DNA from: Dethiosulfovibrio russensis
GTDB taxonomy: Bacteria > Synergistota > Synergistia > Synergistales > Dethiosulfovibrionaceae
Assembly: GCF_021568855.1 (NCBI RefSeq)
Contig: NZ_JAKGUG010000012.1
Span: forward strand, 1-64,000
Direction: 5' to 3'
DNA: 64,000 nt
Every line of letters begins with the position of its first letter. Within the stretch, counting starts at the first letter, position 1. Of the stretch, positions 8,798 to 16,931 are shown in pieces. The translations under genes and the position numbers were made by a program. The notes under the pieces were generated by a model, which was not told where the DNA came from, did no database searches, and saw nothing but the letters and a program-made list of their open reading frames with translations.

Positions 8798-9715
8798 TCA
8801 GTACAGGAGGTCCATGGCGGCCCTGTAACCGACCTCCATGGCCTCCTCCGCCCGGAAAAACTCCATGAAACGGATATGACCGAGTTTCGGTGCGATCAGT
8901 AGCTCCGGAGAGTCCACCTTAAGCTTGTTCTCCGTTATGGAGCTCTCCATGATGTTTATGGAGGTAACCATGACGTCTATCAAACCCGGTCCCTTGGATT
9001 TTTTCTTCTTCTCCTCGTCGTTCATGAGAGAGCTGATCTCGTCTATCAGAGAGTCCACCAGAGAGGAACCATCGCCTTTCTTGACCTTTTTTCTTCGAAG
9101 TCCACCGCCCGTTCTGTGTTCCTGTTTGCTTCCCACCACGTAACGGTTGAGGTCGACGGCTATTACGAACTCGGCCCCCAGGGATCTAACCACGTTTACC
9201 GGGACCGGATCCACCAGACCTCCGTCCACCAACAGGGCGTCGTCGGTGACGAACGGCGTGAACACTCCCGGGACGGCTATGCTTGCCCTTACCGCGTCGA
9301 TGACGTCCCCGGACGAGAGGACGACCTCGCTTCCGTCCCTGAGGTCGGTGGCGACCGCCGCAAAGGGAACGGACAGATCATCGAAGGATCTGTCGCCCAA
9401 GATCCCTCTAAGGAGTTCCGTAACCTTTCTTCCGTCGACCAAGCCCGAGTGGGGGAAGACCACGTCGAAATAAGACAGCAACTGCAACAGGTCCATCTTG
9501 AGAAGCAACTCCTCCAGATGATCCATTCCTCCGGAAGCGTAGACGGCCCCTACCATGGCCCCTATGCTGGTACCGGCGATACATCCCACGGGAATGGATT
9601 TCTCCTCCAGAGCACGCAGCACCCCTATATGAGCACAGCCTCTAGCGGCCCCGCCTCCCAAAGCCAGCCCTATCTTAAGATCTTTCGATACGGCATCACG
9701 CAGATCTGCGGACAA
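8798..9715 (-). CDS. Patatin-like phospholipase (RssA/YchK-like)
   Basis: 305 aa. It has the oxyanion motif GGGAARG (20-26), nucleophile GTSIG (Ser50) and the catalytic aspartate in DGG (Asp164), so the Ser-Asp dyad is intact. Family members are cytoplasmic or membrane-associated lipid acyl hydrolases. The charged stretch EEKKKKSKG in the second half is a linker. TTG 9715 is chosen because AAAGGGG precedes it by eight bases; longer versions would run into the hom coding region without a ribosome site. It overlaps the end of hom by 20 bases and is the last gene of the lysC-asd-hom operon, although no biochemical link to aspartate metabolism is obvious. Confidence 0.85.
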   Translation of the reverse strand: MSADLRDAVSKDLKIGLALGGGAARGCAHIGVLRALEEKSIPVGCIAGTSIGAMVGAVYASGGMDHLEELLLKMDLLQLLSYFDVVFPHSGLVDGRKVTELLRGILGDRSFDDLSVPFAAVATDLRDGSEVVLSSGDVIDAVRASIAVPGVFTPFVTDDALLVDGGLVDPVPVNVVRSLGAEFVIAVDLNRYVVGSKQEHRTGGGLRRKKVKKGDGSSLVDSLIDEISSLMNDEEKKKKSKGPGLIDVMVTSINIMESSITENKLKVDSPELLIAPKLGHIRFMEFFRAEEAMEVGYRAAMDLLY

Positions 9716-10745
9716 CCAAACCGCCCCTTTCCCTGAATATAGCAAGCAGGTCGGCCAGAAGCGCCTGGCCGGTCTCCTCTCTTCCAGCCCCGGGACCAAC
9801 TATAGTGACGTCCTTCAGGTTGTCGGTCTCGTAGGTGATGGCGTTGGTGGCTCCCATGACTCCGGCCAGAGGGTGATCCAAAGGAAGCTCCATTGGAGAC
9901 ACCGAAGCTATCACATCCCGCCCCCTCCGCTCGACCTGCGCTATAAGCTTTATTCGATTTCCTCTATCCAGGGCGGCGATCACGTCGTCTCGGGATATCT
10001 CCGATATTCCACGCCTTTCGACCTGGTCCAACGATATGGGCTCTCCCATTATGACCGACGCTATTATCTGGGCTTTTACCGCCGCATCCCATCCGTCGAC
10101 GTCGCCGGACGGATCGGCCTCGGCATATCCCCTGTCCTGAGCCTCCGAGAGGGCATCCTCGTATCCCATGCCCTCCTCCATCCTGGTCAGGATGTAGTTG
10201 GTCGTACCGTTTACTATACCCTGAACCTTCACGACGTCGCAACCGGCCATTGCCTCCATCGCCAGGTTGATGGACGGAGTTCCGCTGAGAAGGGCTCCCT
10301 CGAAACGGTAGGCCACTCCATGTCTGCTGGCAAGGTCGGTCAACTCAGGCAGAGCAACCGATACCGGCCCCTTGCTGGAACTGACCACGTGTTTCCCCGA
10401 TTCTATAGCCCTCTTTATTATGGAGAGCCCCGGCTCCCCCGTAACTAGATCGGTAGGAGTGGTATCCACCACCACCGATATCTCGTCTCCCTTTAGGATC
10501 TCGTCGAGAGTGGCGGGAAGGGCGGATACCCCGGACAGGTTTTTCAGGTTAGCCATGGAATCGAGAACTGCCTCCAGGTCCAGCCCGGAAGGATCCCAAA
10601 GGGTTCCCTTCGATCCGGTTACCACTGCCTTTACGACCGGGATTATGCCGTATCTGATGGTCAGAAGATCCCTCTTTCTGATCAATATCCTGGCGAGCCC
10701 CTGGGCGACGTTTCCAAAACCGACCAAAGCTATTCCCAACTCCAT
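9696..10745 (-). CDS. hom: Homoserine dehydrogenase
   Basis: 349 aa. It catalyses NAD(P)H-dependent reduction of aspartate semialdehyde to homoserine, the branch to Thr and Met. The N-terminal Rossmann motif is GFGNVAQG (from about residue 8). The catalytic region includes VSSSKGPV, GIVNGTTNYIL and the segment DPSGDVDGWDAAVKAQI. There is no C-terminal ACT domain, so it lacks the usual Thr feedback module of longer enzymes. ATG 10745 has AAGGAGG at ideal spacing. It lies 14 bases after asd in the same operon. Confidence 0.95.
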   Translation of the reverse strand: MELGIALVGFGNVAQGLARILIRKRDLLTIRYGIIPVVKAVVTGSKGTLWDPSGLDLEAVLDSMANLKNLSGVSALPATLDEILKGDEISVVVDTTPTDLVTGEPGLSIIKRAIESGKHVVSSSKGPVSVALPELTDLASRHGVAYRFEGALLSGTPSINLAMEAMAGCDVVKVQGIVNGTTNYILTRMEEGMGYEDALSEAQDRGYAEADPSGDVDGWDAAVKAQIIASVIMGEPISLDQVERRGISEISRDDVIAALDRGNRIKLIAQVERRGRDVIASVSPMELPLDHPLAGVMGATNAITYETDNLKDVTIVGPGAGREETGQALLADLLAIFRERGGLVVRRSA

Positions 10746-10759
10746 GCTAATCCTCCTTT

Positions 10760-11764
10760 CTACGCCAAAAGTTCGGCGATCTGAACGGCGTTCAACGCCG
10801 CTCCCTTTCGTATGTTGTCCGAAGCGACCCAAAGATCCAGTCCGTTCTCCAGAGAGAGGCTCTCCCTTATCCTGCCCACATAGACCGGATCGGTTCCGGC
10901 TGCATCGGTGGCCAGAGGGTAGATCGATGAGGACGGATCGTCCTTCAAAACTATTCCCGGAGCATCGGCCAGTATCGCTCGAGCCTCGGAGGGAGATATT
11001 TTTCTTTCGAACTGGGCCGTTATGGAAAGAGAGTGCCCTCTCATCACCGGAACCCTGGTGCAGGTGCAGTCGACCTTAAGTTCCGGAGCCCCCATTATCT
11101 TCCTGGATTCGTTGACCATCTTCCATTCTTCGTCGGTGTATCCCTGATCGTCGAAGCTTCCTACCTGAGGAACTGCGCCGAAGGCTATCCTGTGAGGGTA
11201 GACGGAGGCCCTTTCGTCCGCCCCCTCGACGTTCCCGTCGAGCACCATCCTGCTCTCGTCCTCCAGCTCCACCAAGGCCTTCCATCCCGATCCCGACACC
11301 GACTGCAACGTCGTGACTATCATCCTGCTTAAGCCGGCCTCTTTATGGAGCGGGTATAGGGCCATCACACCGTGTATGGTAGAACAGTTCGGATTGGCTA
11401 TTATACCCTTGGGACGATCCTCCACAGCCTTTTTGTTTATCTCCGGGACGACCAAGGGAACCTGAGGATCCATGCGCCAGGCAGAGCTGTTGTCCACGAC
11501 GACCGCGCCCCTCTCAGCCGCTACAGGAGCCCATTTTCTCGAGGCATCCCCTCCGGCGGAGAATATGGCCACGTCTACACCGTCGAATCCCTCGGGTGAC
11601 ACCGCCTGCACTTCCCAATCCCGACCGTCGAATCTCACCTTTGTTCCGGCCGACCTAGGGGAGGAGAGAGGTCTGAAATCATCCACCGGGAAGCATCGGG
11701 CCTCCAAGGTGGCGATCATCTCCTTGCCGACCAGTCCTGTCGCTCCCAAAACAGCTACGCGCAT
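10760..11764 (-). CDS. asd: Aspartate-semialdehyde dehydrogenase
   Basis: 334 aa. It reduces aspartyl phosphate to aspartate semialdehyde, the common precursor of Lys, Thr, Met and diaminopimelate. It has the N-terminal GATGLVGKEM nucleotide-binding motif, the catalytic cysteine in NPNCSTI and the His in RVPVMRGHS. Its ATG lies inside the end of lysC (10-base overlap), so the two are translationally coupled. Confidence 0.96.
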   Translation of the reverse strand: MRVAVLGATGLVGKEMIATLEARCFPVDDFRPLSSPRSAGTKVRFDGRDWEVQAVSPEGFDGVDVAIFSAGGDASRKWAPVAAERGAVVVDNSSAWRMDPQVPLVVPEINKKAVEDRPKGIIANPNCSTIHGVMALYPLHKEAGLSRMIVTTLQSVSGSGWKALVELEDESRMVLDGNVEGADERASVYPHRIAFGAVPQVGSFDDQGYTDEEWKMVNESRKIMGAPELKVDCTCTRVPVMRGHSLSITAQFERKISPSEARAILADAPGIVLKDDPSSSIYPLATDAAGTDPVYVGRIRESLSLENGLDLWVASDNIRKGAALNAVQIAELLA

Positions 11765-12957
11765 AGTACGAACCCTCCCTCTAAAAATCGTCCGTGAAGC
11801 GCACGGACCGTCTCTTTTCCATCGGAAGCCTTTACGACGCAGGTAACCGACATGGCCGAGGGCAGAAGCATCTCCACCTTGACCCCAATTTCCTCCAGAA
11901 CCGACAATATCTGAGAGGAGACCTCCGGATGGTTTGCAAGCCCGGCGCCTATTATGGAGACCCTGGAAAGCCCCTCTTCCCAACGCAATCCCGAGACATT
12001 CAACTCGCCACAGATCCTTAGGGTTTCCTCAAGCCTGCTCCGCCTTATGAGGAAGATGGCCCTTCCGTCCTGAACGACCAGCTGAGCCACTATACCTCTG
12101 TCGGAAAGCCTACGGGCGACGTTACACGGATCACAACAACCGTCGAAAGCGACCCTGGCTGCGTCGTCGTCCTGGGATACTGCCCTCACTGCGGCTTTTT
12201 CCTCTATGCAATCCCTCATGATCCAGGTCCCTTCCTTTCTCTCGTCGAAACTGGAGGCGACACACACGTTTATGCCACTCCTTATAGCCATCTCCACGCT
12301 TCTCGCCTGAAGTACCTTGGCTCCAGCCACTGTCATCTCCAGGCATTCGTCCCAGGAGAGGTTGTCCAGCTTGTAAGCTTTTTCCACTACCCTGGGATCG
12401 GCCGTGTATATTCCATCCACGTCGGTAAATATGTAGCAGCTTTCGGCTTCCAATGCCGCCGCAAGTGCTATGGCGGAAAGATCAGAGCCTCCCCGTCCCA
12501 GGGTTATTACGTCTCCGTTCTCGTCTATTCCCTGAAATCCCGCCACCACCGCGACCACGTTCCGGTCCATACAGGAGACGACCCTGCGAGGATCCACGGT
12601 CTTAATGCGCCCCTCGCCGTGACGGCCGAAGGCCCTAAAACCGGCCTGAGATCCGGAAAAGGATCTGCTATCTATACCAAGGTTCCTCAAGGCCATGCTC
12701 AACAGGGCTATGGACTGCTGTTCCCCCGTAGCCAGAAGCTGATCCAGCTCCCTTGGACAGGGTCCGTCGGGGGCGACGGAATGAGCGAGCTCGAGCAATC
12801 TGTCGGTGGTGTCTCCCATGGCCGAGACGACTACCGCGACCTTGCAACCTCTCTCCAAGAATCCCGATATCCTCTCCGAAACGGCTCTTATCTTCTCCGC
12901 CGAACCGACGGAGCTTCCGCCGAATTTCAGTACGACCCGTTGGCCATCCCTTTCCAT
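11755..12957 (-). CDS. lysC: Aspartokinase
   Basis: 400 aa. It phosphorylates aspartate, the committed step of the aspartate family. It has the N-terminal KFGGSSVGS, the substrate segment around GRGGSDLSAIALAAAL and FTDVDGIYTADPR. The C-terminal ~130 residues form the paired ACT region (SIIGAGLANHPEVSSQILSV), which usually binds Lys and/or Thr. It overlaps asd and follows a 74-aa ORF by 14 bases. Expression is probably set by the upstream Thr/Met/Cys leader and terminator (13.23-13.47 kb) as well as by feedback. Confidence 0.96.
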   Translation of the reverse strand: MERDGQRVVLKFGGSSVGSAEKIRAVSERISGFLERGCKVAVVVSAMGDTTDRLLELAHSVAPDGPCPRELDQLLATGEQQSIALLSMALRNLGIDSRSFSGSQAGFRAFGRHGEGRIKTVDPRRVVSCMDRNVVAVVAGFQGIDENGDVITLGRGGSDLSAIALAAALEAESCYIFTDVDGIYTADPRVVEKAYKLDNLSWDECLEMTVAGAKVLQARSVEMAIRSGINVCVASSFDERKEGTWIMRDCIEEKAAVRAVSQDDDAARVAFDGCCDPCNVARRLSDRGIVAQLVVQDGRAIFLIRRSRLEETLRICGELNVSGLRWEEGLSRVSIIGAGLANHPEVSSQILSVLEEIGVKVEMLLPSAMSVTCVVKASDGKETVRALHGRFLEGGFVLCA

Positions 12958-12971
12958 GACTAGTTCCCGTC

Positions 12972-13196
12972 CTAATCGTGCAGCAAAGGAGCCGCTACGA
13001 AGGCTAGTCCCCGTTCCGTCAGGGCCCTGGCAGTATGGTTGACCGCATCGTGCTTGGAAAGATAGTCCCTCTCCAGCTTGTCCATCAGACCCTTTTCGAG
13101 GATCTCTGCTTTAGATATGAAATAATCGGTTATCGAGGAGGGGTAGGACAGATACCGCAGGACTCCGTCGTTATCGAAACAGAGACGTTCTCTCAA
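12972..13196 (-). CDS. Small protein of unknown function, first gene of the lysC operon
   Basis: 74 aa, charged and without membrane segments. It is not recognised. It has the features of a folded cytoplasmic protein (mixed hydrophobic pattern such as LRYLSYPSSITDYFISKAEIL). TTG 13196 lies ten bases after AGGAG; GTG 13205 is too close to that site. It sits between the leader terminator and lysC, so it is made only when the terminator is read through. A regulatory or structural role with aspartokinase is possible but unsupported. Confidence 0.55.
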   Translation of the reverse strand: MRERLCFDNDGVLRYLSYPSSITDYFISKAEILEKGLMDKLERDYLSKHDAVNHTARALTERGLAFVAAPLLHD

Positions 13197-13233
13197 TGAA
13201 ATCACACTCCTGACTTTCTCGTTGGATGAGGAT

Positions 13234-13273
13234 ACAAAAAAACCGGGTCCACCTATTCTAGGCAGACCCGGTC
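13234..13273 (-). terminator. Leader terminator (attenuator) of the lysC-asd-hom operon
   Basis: On the minus strand, ACCGGGTC (13265-13272) pairs with GACCCGGT (13242-13249), with a further inner CCTA/TAGG pairing around a GAA loop, followed by a run of seven or eight T. It lies about 160 bases into the transcript and before the first operon gene, the position of an attenuator. A candidate antiterminator is GGCGACCC (13325-13332) with GGGTCTGCC (13261-13269), eight pairs with one bulge. Confidence 0.85.
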
Positions 13274-13302
13274 AGAATGAGCTTTCTGGTGCGTACGTGC
13301 AG

Positions 13303-13386
13303 CTACGCGCCGACTCCTCTGGAAGGGTCGCCGAACTTAGTAGTGCACATCATAGTGGTTCCAAAAACAAAGAACTTGAAGTTCAC
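13303..13386 (-). CDS. Leader peptide rich in Thr/Met/Cys upstream of the lysC operon
   Basis: A 27-codon ORF from GTG 13386 to TAG 13303, ten bases after GGGAGG. Codons 10-16 read Thr-Thr-Met-Met-Cys-Thr-Thr, which is extreme enrichment for end products of the aspartate family (Thr and Met) plus Cys. It starts about 47 bases after the predicted transcription start and ends 31 bases before the terminator stem. This matches the architecture of ribosome-mediated attenuation as in the enterobacterial thr leader. The call rests on codon content and position; the peptide has no independent function that can be inferred. Confidence 0.75.
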   Translation of the reverse strand: MNFKFFVFGTTMMCTTKFGDPSRGVGA

Positions 13387-13439
13387 GACGAGTTACCTCC
13401 CAAAAGAAGAATTTCCGCTTAATACGGATGTTGACGAGG

Positions 13440-13468
13440 ATAATACATCAGCTATCCTGTAATGTCAA
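13440..13468 (-). promoter_or_regulatory. Strong sigma-70 promoter of the lysC leader and operon
   Basis: TTGACA (13463-13468), 17-base spacer, TATTAT (13440-13445): a consensus -35 and near-consensus -10. It fires toward the leader peptide, starting near 13433. Confidence 0.85.
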
Positions 13469-13480
13469 CCCCCATGGGAA

Positions 13481-13948
13481 CTAAGCTATGACGAAATCCT
13501 CGAAATCGCGGTAGACGTCATAGTCCTCCAGCTTCTCCTCCAATATGAGCTGGTCCAACCCTTCCTCCTCGGCTACCTCGTACACCATCATCTCGTCGTC
13601 GGTGTAGTCGGCGACTAAGCAGAGTCCGCCACGCTCCTTCAGATCCCTGAAGAGGGACAGCAGCTCTTCCATCTCTATCAGGCGGATGAAGAACAGGTCG
13701 TAATCATCGTCGTCCTGCACGGAGAGCCCCTCGCCCTGGAAGTAACGATCCATCCGTTCCCGCAGTTTCTCCGTCATATCGTCGTCCACGAAGATTCCGG
13801 TAGGACCTCCGTCGGGGTCCTCCTCGAAACTCCCCACATTGGCTCCATCGAGATAAAGATCACCTCTGTAGACAGGGTCGCCCTCTCCCGTCAACGATAC
13901 CATGTCCCTTATCTGAACTCCGTGTATCTCGGCATGCTCAAAAGACAC
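13481..13948 (-). CDS. Acidic protein of unknown function
   Basis: 155 aa, strongly acidic (runs such as EEDPDGG, QDDDDYD and EEKLEDYDVYRDFEDF), with no signal peptide or membrane segment. The family is not recognised. GTG 13948 is preferred, ten bases after AGGAG; an ATG at 13975 would lie inside the preceding gene without its own site. It is the last gene of a three-gene minus-strand run with the Cys-rich protein and the 484-aa protein. Its acidity could indicate a partner for a basic or metal-binding protein, but that is speculation. Confidence 0.65.
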   Translation of the reverse strand: MSFEHAEIHGVQIRDMVSLTGEGDPVYRGDLYLDGANVGSFEEDPDGGPTGIFVDDDMTEKLRERMDRYFQGEGLSVQDDDDYDLFFIRLIEMEELLSLFRDLKERGGLCLVADYTDDEMMVYEVAEEEGLDQLILEEKLEDYDVYRDFEDFVIA

Positions 13949-13955
13949 GACTACA

Positions 13956-14312
13956 TCACTCCTCGAATTCGTCAAGATGATGAAGCTGATACTCTGTGGA
14001 TATCTGCTGGACCACTATCCGCCCGGTTCCACCGCAATCCTGACAGGGACGACTGTCGTCGGGACCGTATATGAAGGCTCCCAGACCGGCACAGCTTTTA
14101 CACACCCGGACTTTCATAGTCTCTTTGTCGAACGTCAGATTTTCGTTCAACTCGTCCAGGGCGAATTCGTCTTTAAGCACCTTCATCACAACTCGGCCGG
14201 ATCCGCTACACTCGGGACAGCCGAACTTCTCGCCGCTTTTCCCTATGGCGAAACCGAGTCCTTTGCATTTCTTGCACAGCTTGACCTTCATGGTCTCCGG
14301 ATCGTACTTCAT
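13956..14312 (-). CDS. Tandem CxxCxGxG (DnaJ-type zinc-ribbon) protein
   Basis: 118 aa made of two copies of one ~58-residue module. The first has CKKCKGLG and CPECSGSGRVV, the second CKSCAGLG and CQDCGGTGRIV. Each is introduced by a similar lead (DPETMKVKLCKKC, DKETMKVRVCKSC) and followed by a similar tail (DEFALDELNEN, TEYQLHHLDEF). Each module has two CxxCxGxG elements, expected to bind one zinc as in DnaJ. There is no J-domain. ATG 14312 follows AAGGAG. It sits in an operon with the 484-aa and acidic proteins. A protein-binding or chaperone-like role is possible but not shown. Confidence 0.75.
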   Translation of the reverse strand: MKYDPETMKVKLCKKCKGLGFAIGKSGEKFGCPECSGSGRVVMKVLKDEFALDELNENLTFDKETMKVRVCKSCAGLGAFIYGPDDSRPCQDCGGTGRIVVQQISTEYQLHHLDEFEE

Positions 14313-14325
14313 CTTTATCTACTCC

Positions 14326-15780
14326 TTATCTATACGTACGGCGAAACAGAAAGAAAGTCGCCCTATCAAGACCGTCGGGCTCCATAACCAGCCTTTCCCA
14401 GGGGGCTATAAGAAATCCGACGTCCTCCGTTATCTCCCGAACCGATCCCATGCCGGAGAGCCTGGCTAGATCCCTATATATATCCATCATATTCGAGAGA
14501 GCCCGAAGGTCCAATGCGAGGACGTGAGGCGAGGCTTTGCCTGCCGCCTCTGCCAGCGATTCCGGAACATCCGGGCTATCGTTCAGGCTGTCGGGGCGCA
14601 TGAGCCCCATCGCAAGACCATCGTCACCATATGCCATCACGGCTGTGACGGGTATATCCAGTGCCAGTCCATCCTTCCATCCTGGAAGATCGAGCCTCCT
14701 GATCCCGAAGGGCAGAGGAAGGGGCCTTGCCATGTCCACTAACCTTTTTCCAAGTCCGTTCGAGATCCCCTCCAGGAGAAGGCAGAATCCTGGAAAATCG
14801 CCCAGAAGACCACCGGCGTCGACTCCTAAGGACAAAGAGACGCGGCCATCCAATATGTCCAGCAGGTCGTTCTCGTCGAGTCCTATAAACCTGGCGTCGC
14901 CCAGCAACGGCCCCAGCTCTTCGCGGACCTCTCCTCCCAGTTTTGACGTCATGTCTCCGAACGAACCGGTCCAGGACATGAGACCTGCCATTTTCCCCTC
15001 TCCGTGAAGGGGAACCGGCTCCATAACCGCCAGCTCGTCTCGCCTCTCTTGGGACAACAATACGTCCGCCCAGTCGCTCCAACAGGAGAGGGTCGCCTTT
15101 TCGTCGTCCAAGGATAGCCCCCACTCCAAGGAGATCCGTTCGTCCGACGATAAATTCCCTGAGAGAACGACGAGATTCGTTGGGATCTGAACCCTGAGCC
15201 AATCGTCTCCCTCGGTCTTTCTGTTCGAGGCATCTCTCCTCTCACAGACCATAGTAGCCAATCTATAAGGATCTTCGGCAATTAGTACGACCGATCCCTC
15301 TCCCCCCCGCCATAGAGCAAGAGATACATTTCCGGCCTGTCCCTCCAAAGAGAAGATAGGCTTAAGGTTTTCCGGAAGGGTTACGTCGAGGGACCTCACA
15401 GCTATTCCCCTGCCCTCGGCCCAGGGTATCAAAGAAAAAAGGACCGATTCAACCCTAGAGGTATCGGCTATCTCTACCGCTCCGTGAAAGGAGCTCCGAT
15501 CTATTCCCACTCCCGAGAGGGAAACTCGAAAGGCCCCTCTTCCCAGAACACCTTCATGCCCTTTTAAAAGAGACTCAAACCCCGAGCCTCCCGTTGTAAT
15601 GTCGAACTCGGAGAGCCAGGCGGCTGCCACGTCGGATCTCTCTACGTGAAGCTCGACGAAGCCTCCTTCGTCGAGGCACAGGAAAACACCGGGATCGAGG
15701 GCAGACCCGGCTAAAAAGGAGAGGACCACTCCGACCGACAGGGAAAGGGCAATCCCGATCCAGAGTATCGATTTCCTCAC
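14326..15780 (-). CDS. Membrane-anchored or exported protein of unknown function
   Basis: 484 aa starting at GTG 15780 ten bases after AGGAG. An N-terminal hydrophobic segment (residues 5-25, ILWIGIALSLSVGVVLSFLA) acts as signal or anchor. The remainder is a long soluble region with alternating beta-like segments, and I do not recognise a family. It is followed 13 bases later by the zinc-ribbon gene. Large periplasmic proteins with this look are often surface or envelope components, but no function is claimed. Confidence 0.75.
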   Translation of the reverse strand: MRKSILWIGIALSLSVGVVLSFLAGSALDPGVFLCLDEGGFVELHVERSDVAAAWLSEFDITTGGSGFESLLKGHEGVLGRGAFRVSLSGVGIDRSSFHGAVEIADTSRVESVLFSLIPWAEGRGIAVRSLDVTLPENLKPIFSLEGQAGNVSLALWRGGEGSVVLIAEDPYRLATMVCERRDASNRKTEGDDWLRVQIPTNLVVLSGNLSSDERISLEWGLSLDDEKATLSCWSDWADVLLSQERRDELAVMEPVPLHGEGKMAGLMSWTGSFGDMTSKLGGEVREELGPLLGDARFIGLDENDLLDILDGRVSLSLGVDAGGLLGDFPGFCLLLEGISNGLGKRLVDMARPLPLPFGIRRLDLPGWKDGLALDIPVTAVMAYGDDGLAMGLMRPDSLNDSPDVPESLAEAAGKASPHVLALDLRALSNMMDIYRDLARLSGMGSVREITEDVGFLIAPWERLVMEPDGLDRATFFLFRRTYR

Positions 15781-15878
15781 AAAAGCTCAACTCCTAACGT
15801 CCCGTCTCCGTGTATGATAACATCTCAAGGTCCGTTCCCAGACCTATGGAACGATACCACAGAGAGAGGAGTTCTGCC

Positions 15879-16874
15879 ATGTTCATCCTAGTCGTAGGAT
15901 CGACGGATATAAGCAAAATACCGGGAATCTCAGCAGCGGGAGCAAATCTGGAGGTGCTTCCCTACACCGCTCCAGCCGACGCCGACATGATCTGGTGGGG
16001 AAGGCCCAGGGTGGTGGATTGGGTACCTCTGGACCCTCAGGGACATCCGACCCCGGCCATAATAACCAGAGCCGCCAGGATCGAAAGCGATTTTCCAGTG
16101 ACGTTAGTGAAAGCCGGAACATCGGTTGCTCCCAAGGCCCCTTACGTGGAGACCGGTGCAACTCCGGGATTGAACCCCGGCAAAACGACGTCACTTCCGG
16201 ACGGAGAGGAACTATTTGAAAGAGGCCGGGAATTGGCCCGAACCTTATCCTTAGACGATGGCCCACTGGTGATAGGAGAATCGGTCCCGGGAGGTACCAC
16301 GACGGCTTCATTGGTCCTGGATGCCCTGGGATACAGGGGTATGGTCTCCTCCGCAGGCCCTGAAAACCCGACCGATCTCAAACGCCGACTGAGAGACGAA
16401 GCCTTTTTGCGACTGGGAATAAAACAGGGAGGTCTGGCGGATAAAGGACTTATAGCCTTGAAGGAATTGGGAGACCCTATGCAACCCATAGTGGCAGGGC
16501 TGATATCGGGAGCCCCCAGGGGGAAAGAGATCGTGTTGGCAGGAGGAACCCAGATGTTGGCCGTCGCGGCGGCGACAAGACACATGGGAATATCCAGGCC
16601 TATCACTGTGGCCACCACCTGCTACGTGACAAGAGACGAGAGCGCGGACTTCAACGGTCTGGCCGAGGCGATAGGAGTGAGTACATGGTCGGCACCTCTG
16701 GATTTCTCCGATTCGCCCTGGACGGGATTGAGCGACTACGAAAAGGGATACGTCAAGGAAGGAGCGGGGGCGGGAGGCGCCGTTTGGTACGCCGAGAGAC
16801 TCGGGGTCTCCACCTCTCAGGTAATATCCAGGACAAAAAAGCTCTACGGCGCTATGGTCGAAACGAATGTATAA
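15879..16874 (+). CDS. CobT-like nicotinate-nucleotide phosphoribosyltransferase family protein (TIGR00303-type)
   Basis: 331 aa. The sequence (VKAGTSVAPKAPYVETGATPG, VIGESVPGGTTTASLVLDALGYRG, VLAGGTQMLAVAAATR) fits the mostly archaeal and cyanobacterial CobT-like family. That family is proposed to make the alpha-ribazole phosphate of the cobamide lower loop. It differs from canonical CobT. No other cobalamin gene is in the window, so the assignment rests on sequence alone. ATG 15879 has GAGGAG at seven bases; the 23-residue upstream extension has no ribosome site. Confidence 0.8.
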   Translation: MFILVVGSTDISKIPGISAAGANLEVLPYTAPADADMIWWGRPRVVDWVPLDPQGHPTPAIITRAARIESDFPVTLVKAGTSVAPKAPYVETGATPGLNPGKTTSLPDGEELFERGRELARTLSLDDGPLVIGESVPGGTTTASLVLDALGYRGMVSSAGPENPTDLKRRLRDEAFLRLGIKQGGLADKGLIALKELGDPMQPIVAGLISGAPRGKEIVLAGGTQMLAVAAATRHMGISRPITVATTCYVTRDESADFNGLAEAIGVSTWSAPLDFSDSPWTGLSDYEKGYVKEGAGAGGAVWYAERLGVSTSQVISRTKKLYGAMVETNV

Positions 16875-16886
16875 AAGGGATATAAT
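16858..16886 (+). promoter_or_regulatory. Weak candidate promoter before the COG2509 flavoprotein gene
   Basis: A consensus TATAAT (16881-16886) with a poor -35 (TCGAAA, 16858-16863) at 17-base spacing, overlapping the end of the CobT-like gene. Confidence 0.35.
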
Positions 16887-16931
16887 GGACCTCGGAAAGC
16901 GATATTAACAAGAAGAGGAGAGAAAGACATC

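Noticed and set aside
13222-13462. Two small plus-strand open frames (66 and 61 codons)
   Set aside because: They lie over the leader transcript, one crosses the terminator stem, and neither has a good ribosome site.
13206-13480. Riboswitch (lysine, SAM or T-box) upstream of the lysC operon
   Set aside because: No conserved T-box or lysine/SAM riboswitch core was recognised, whereas a Thr/Met codon run in a short ORF explains the terminator.
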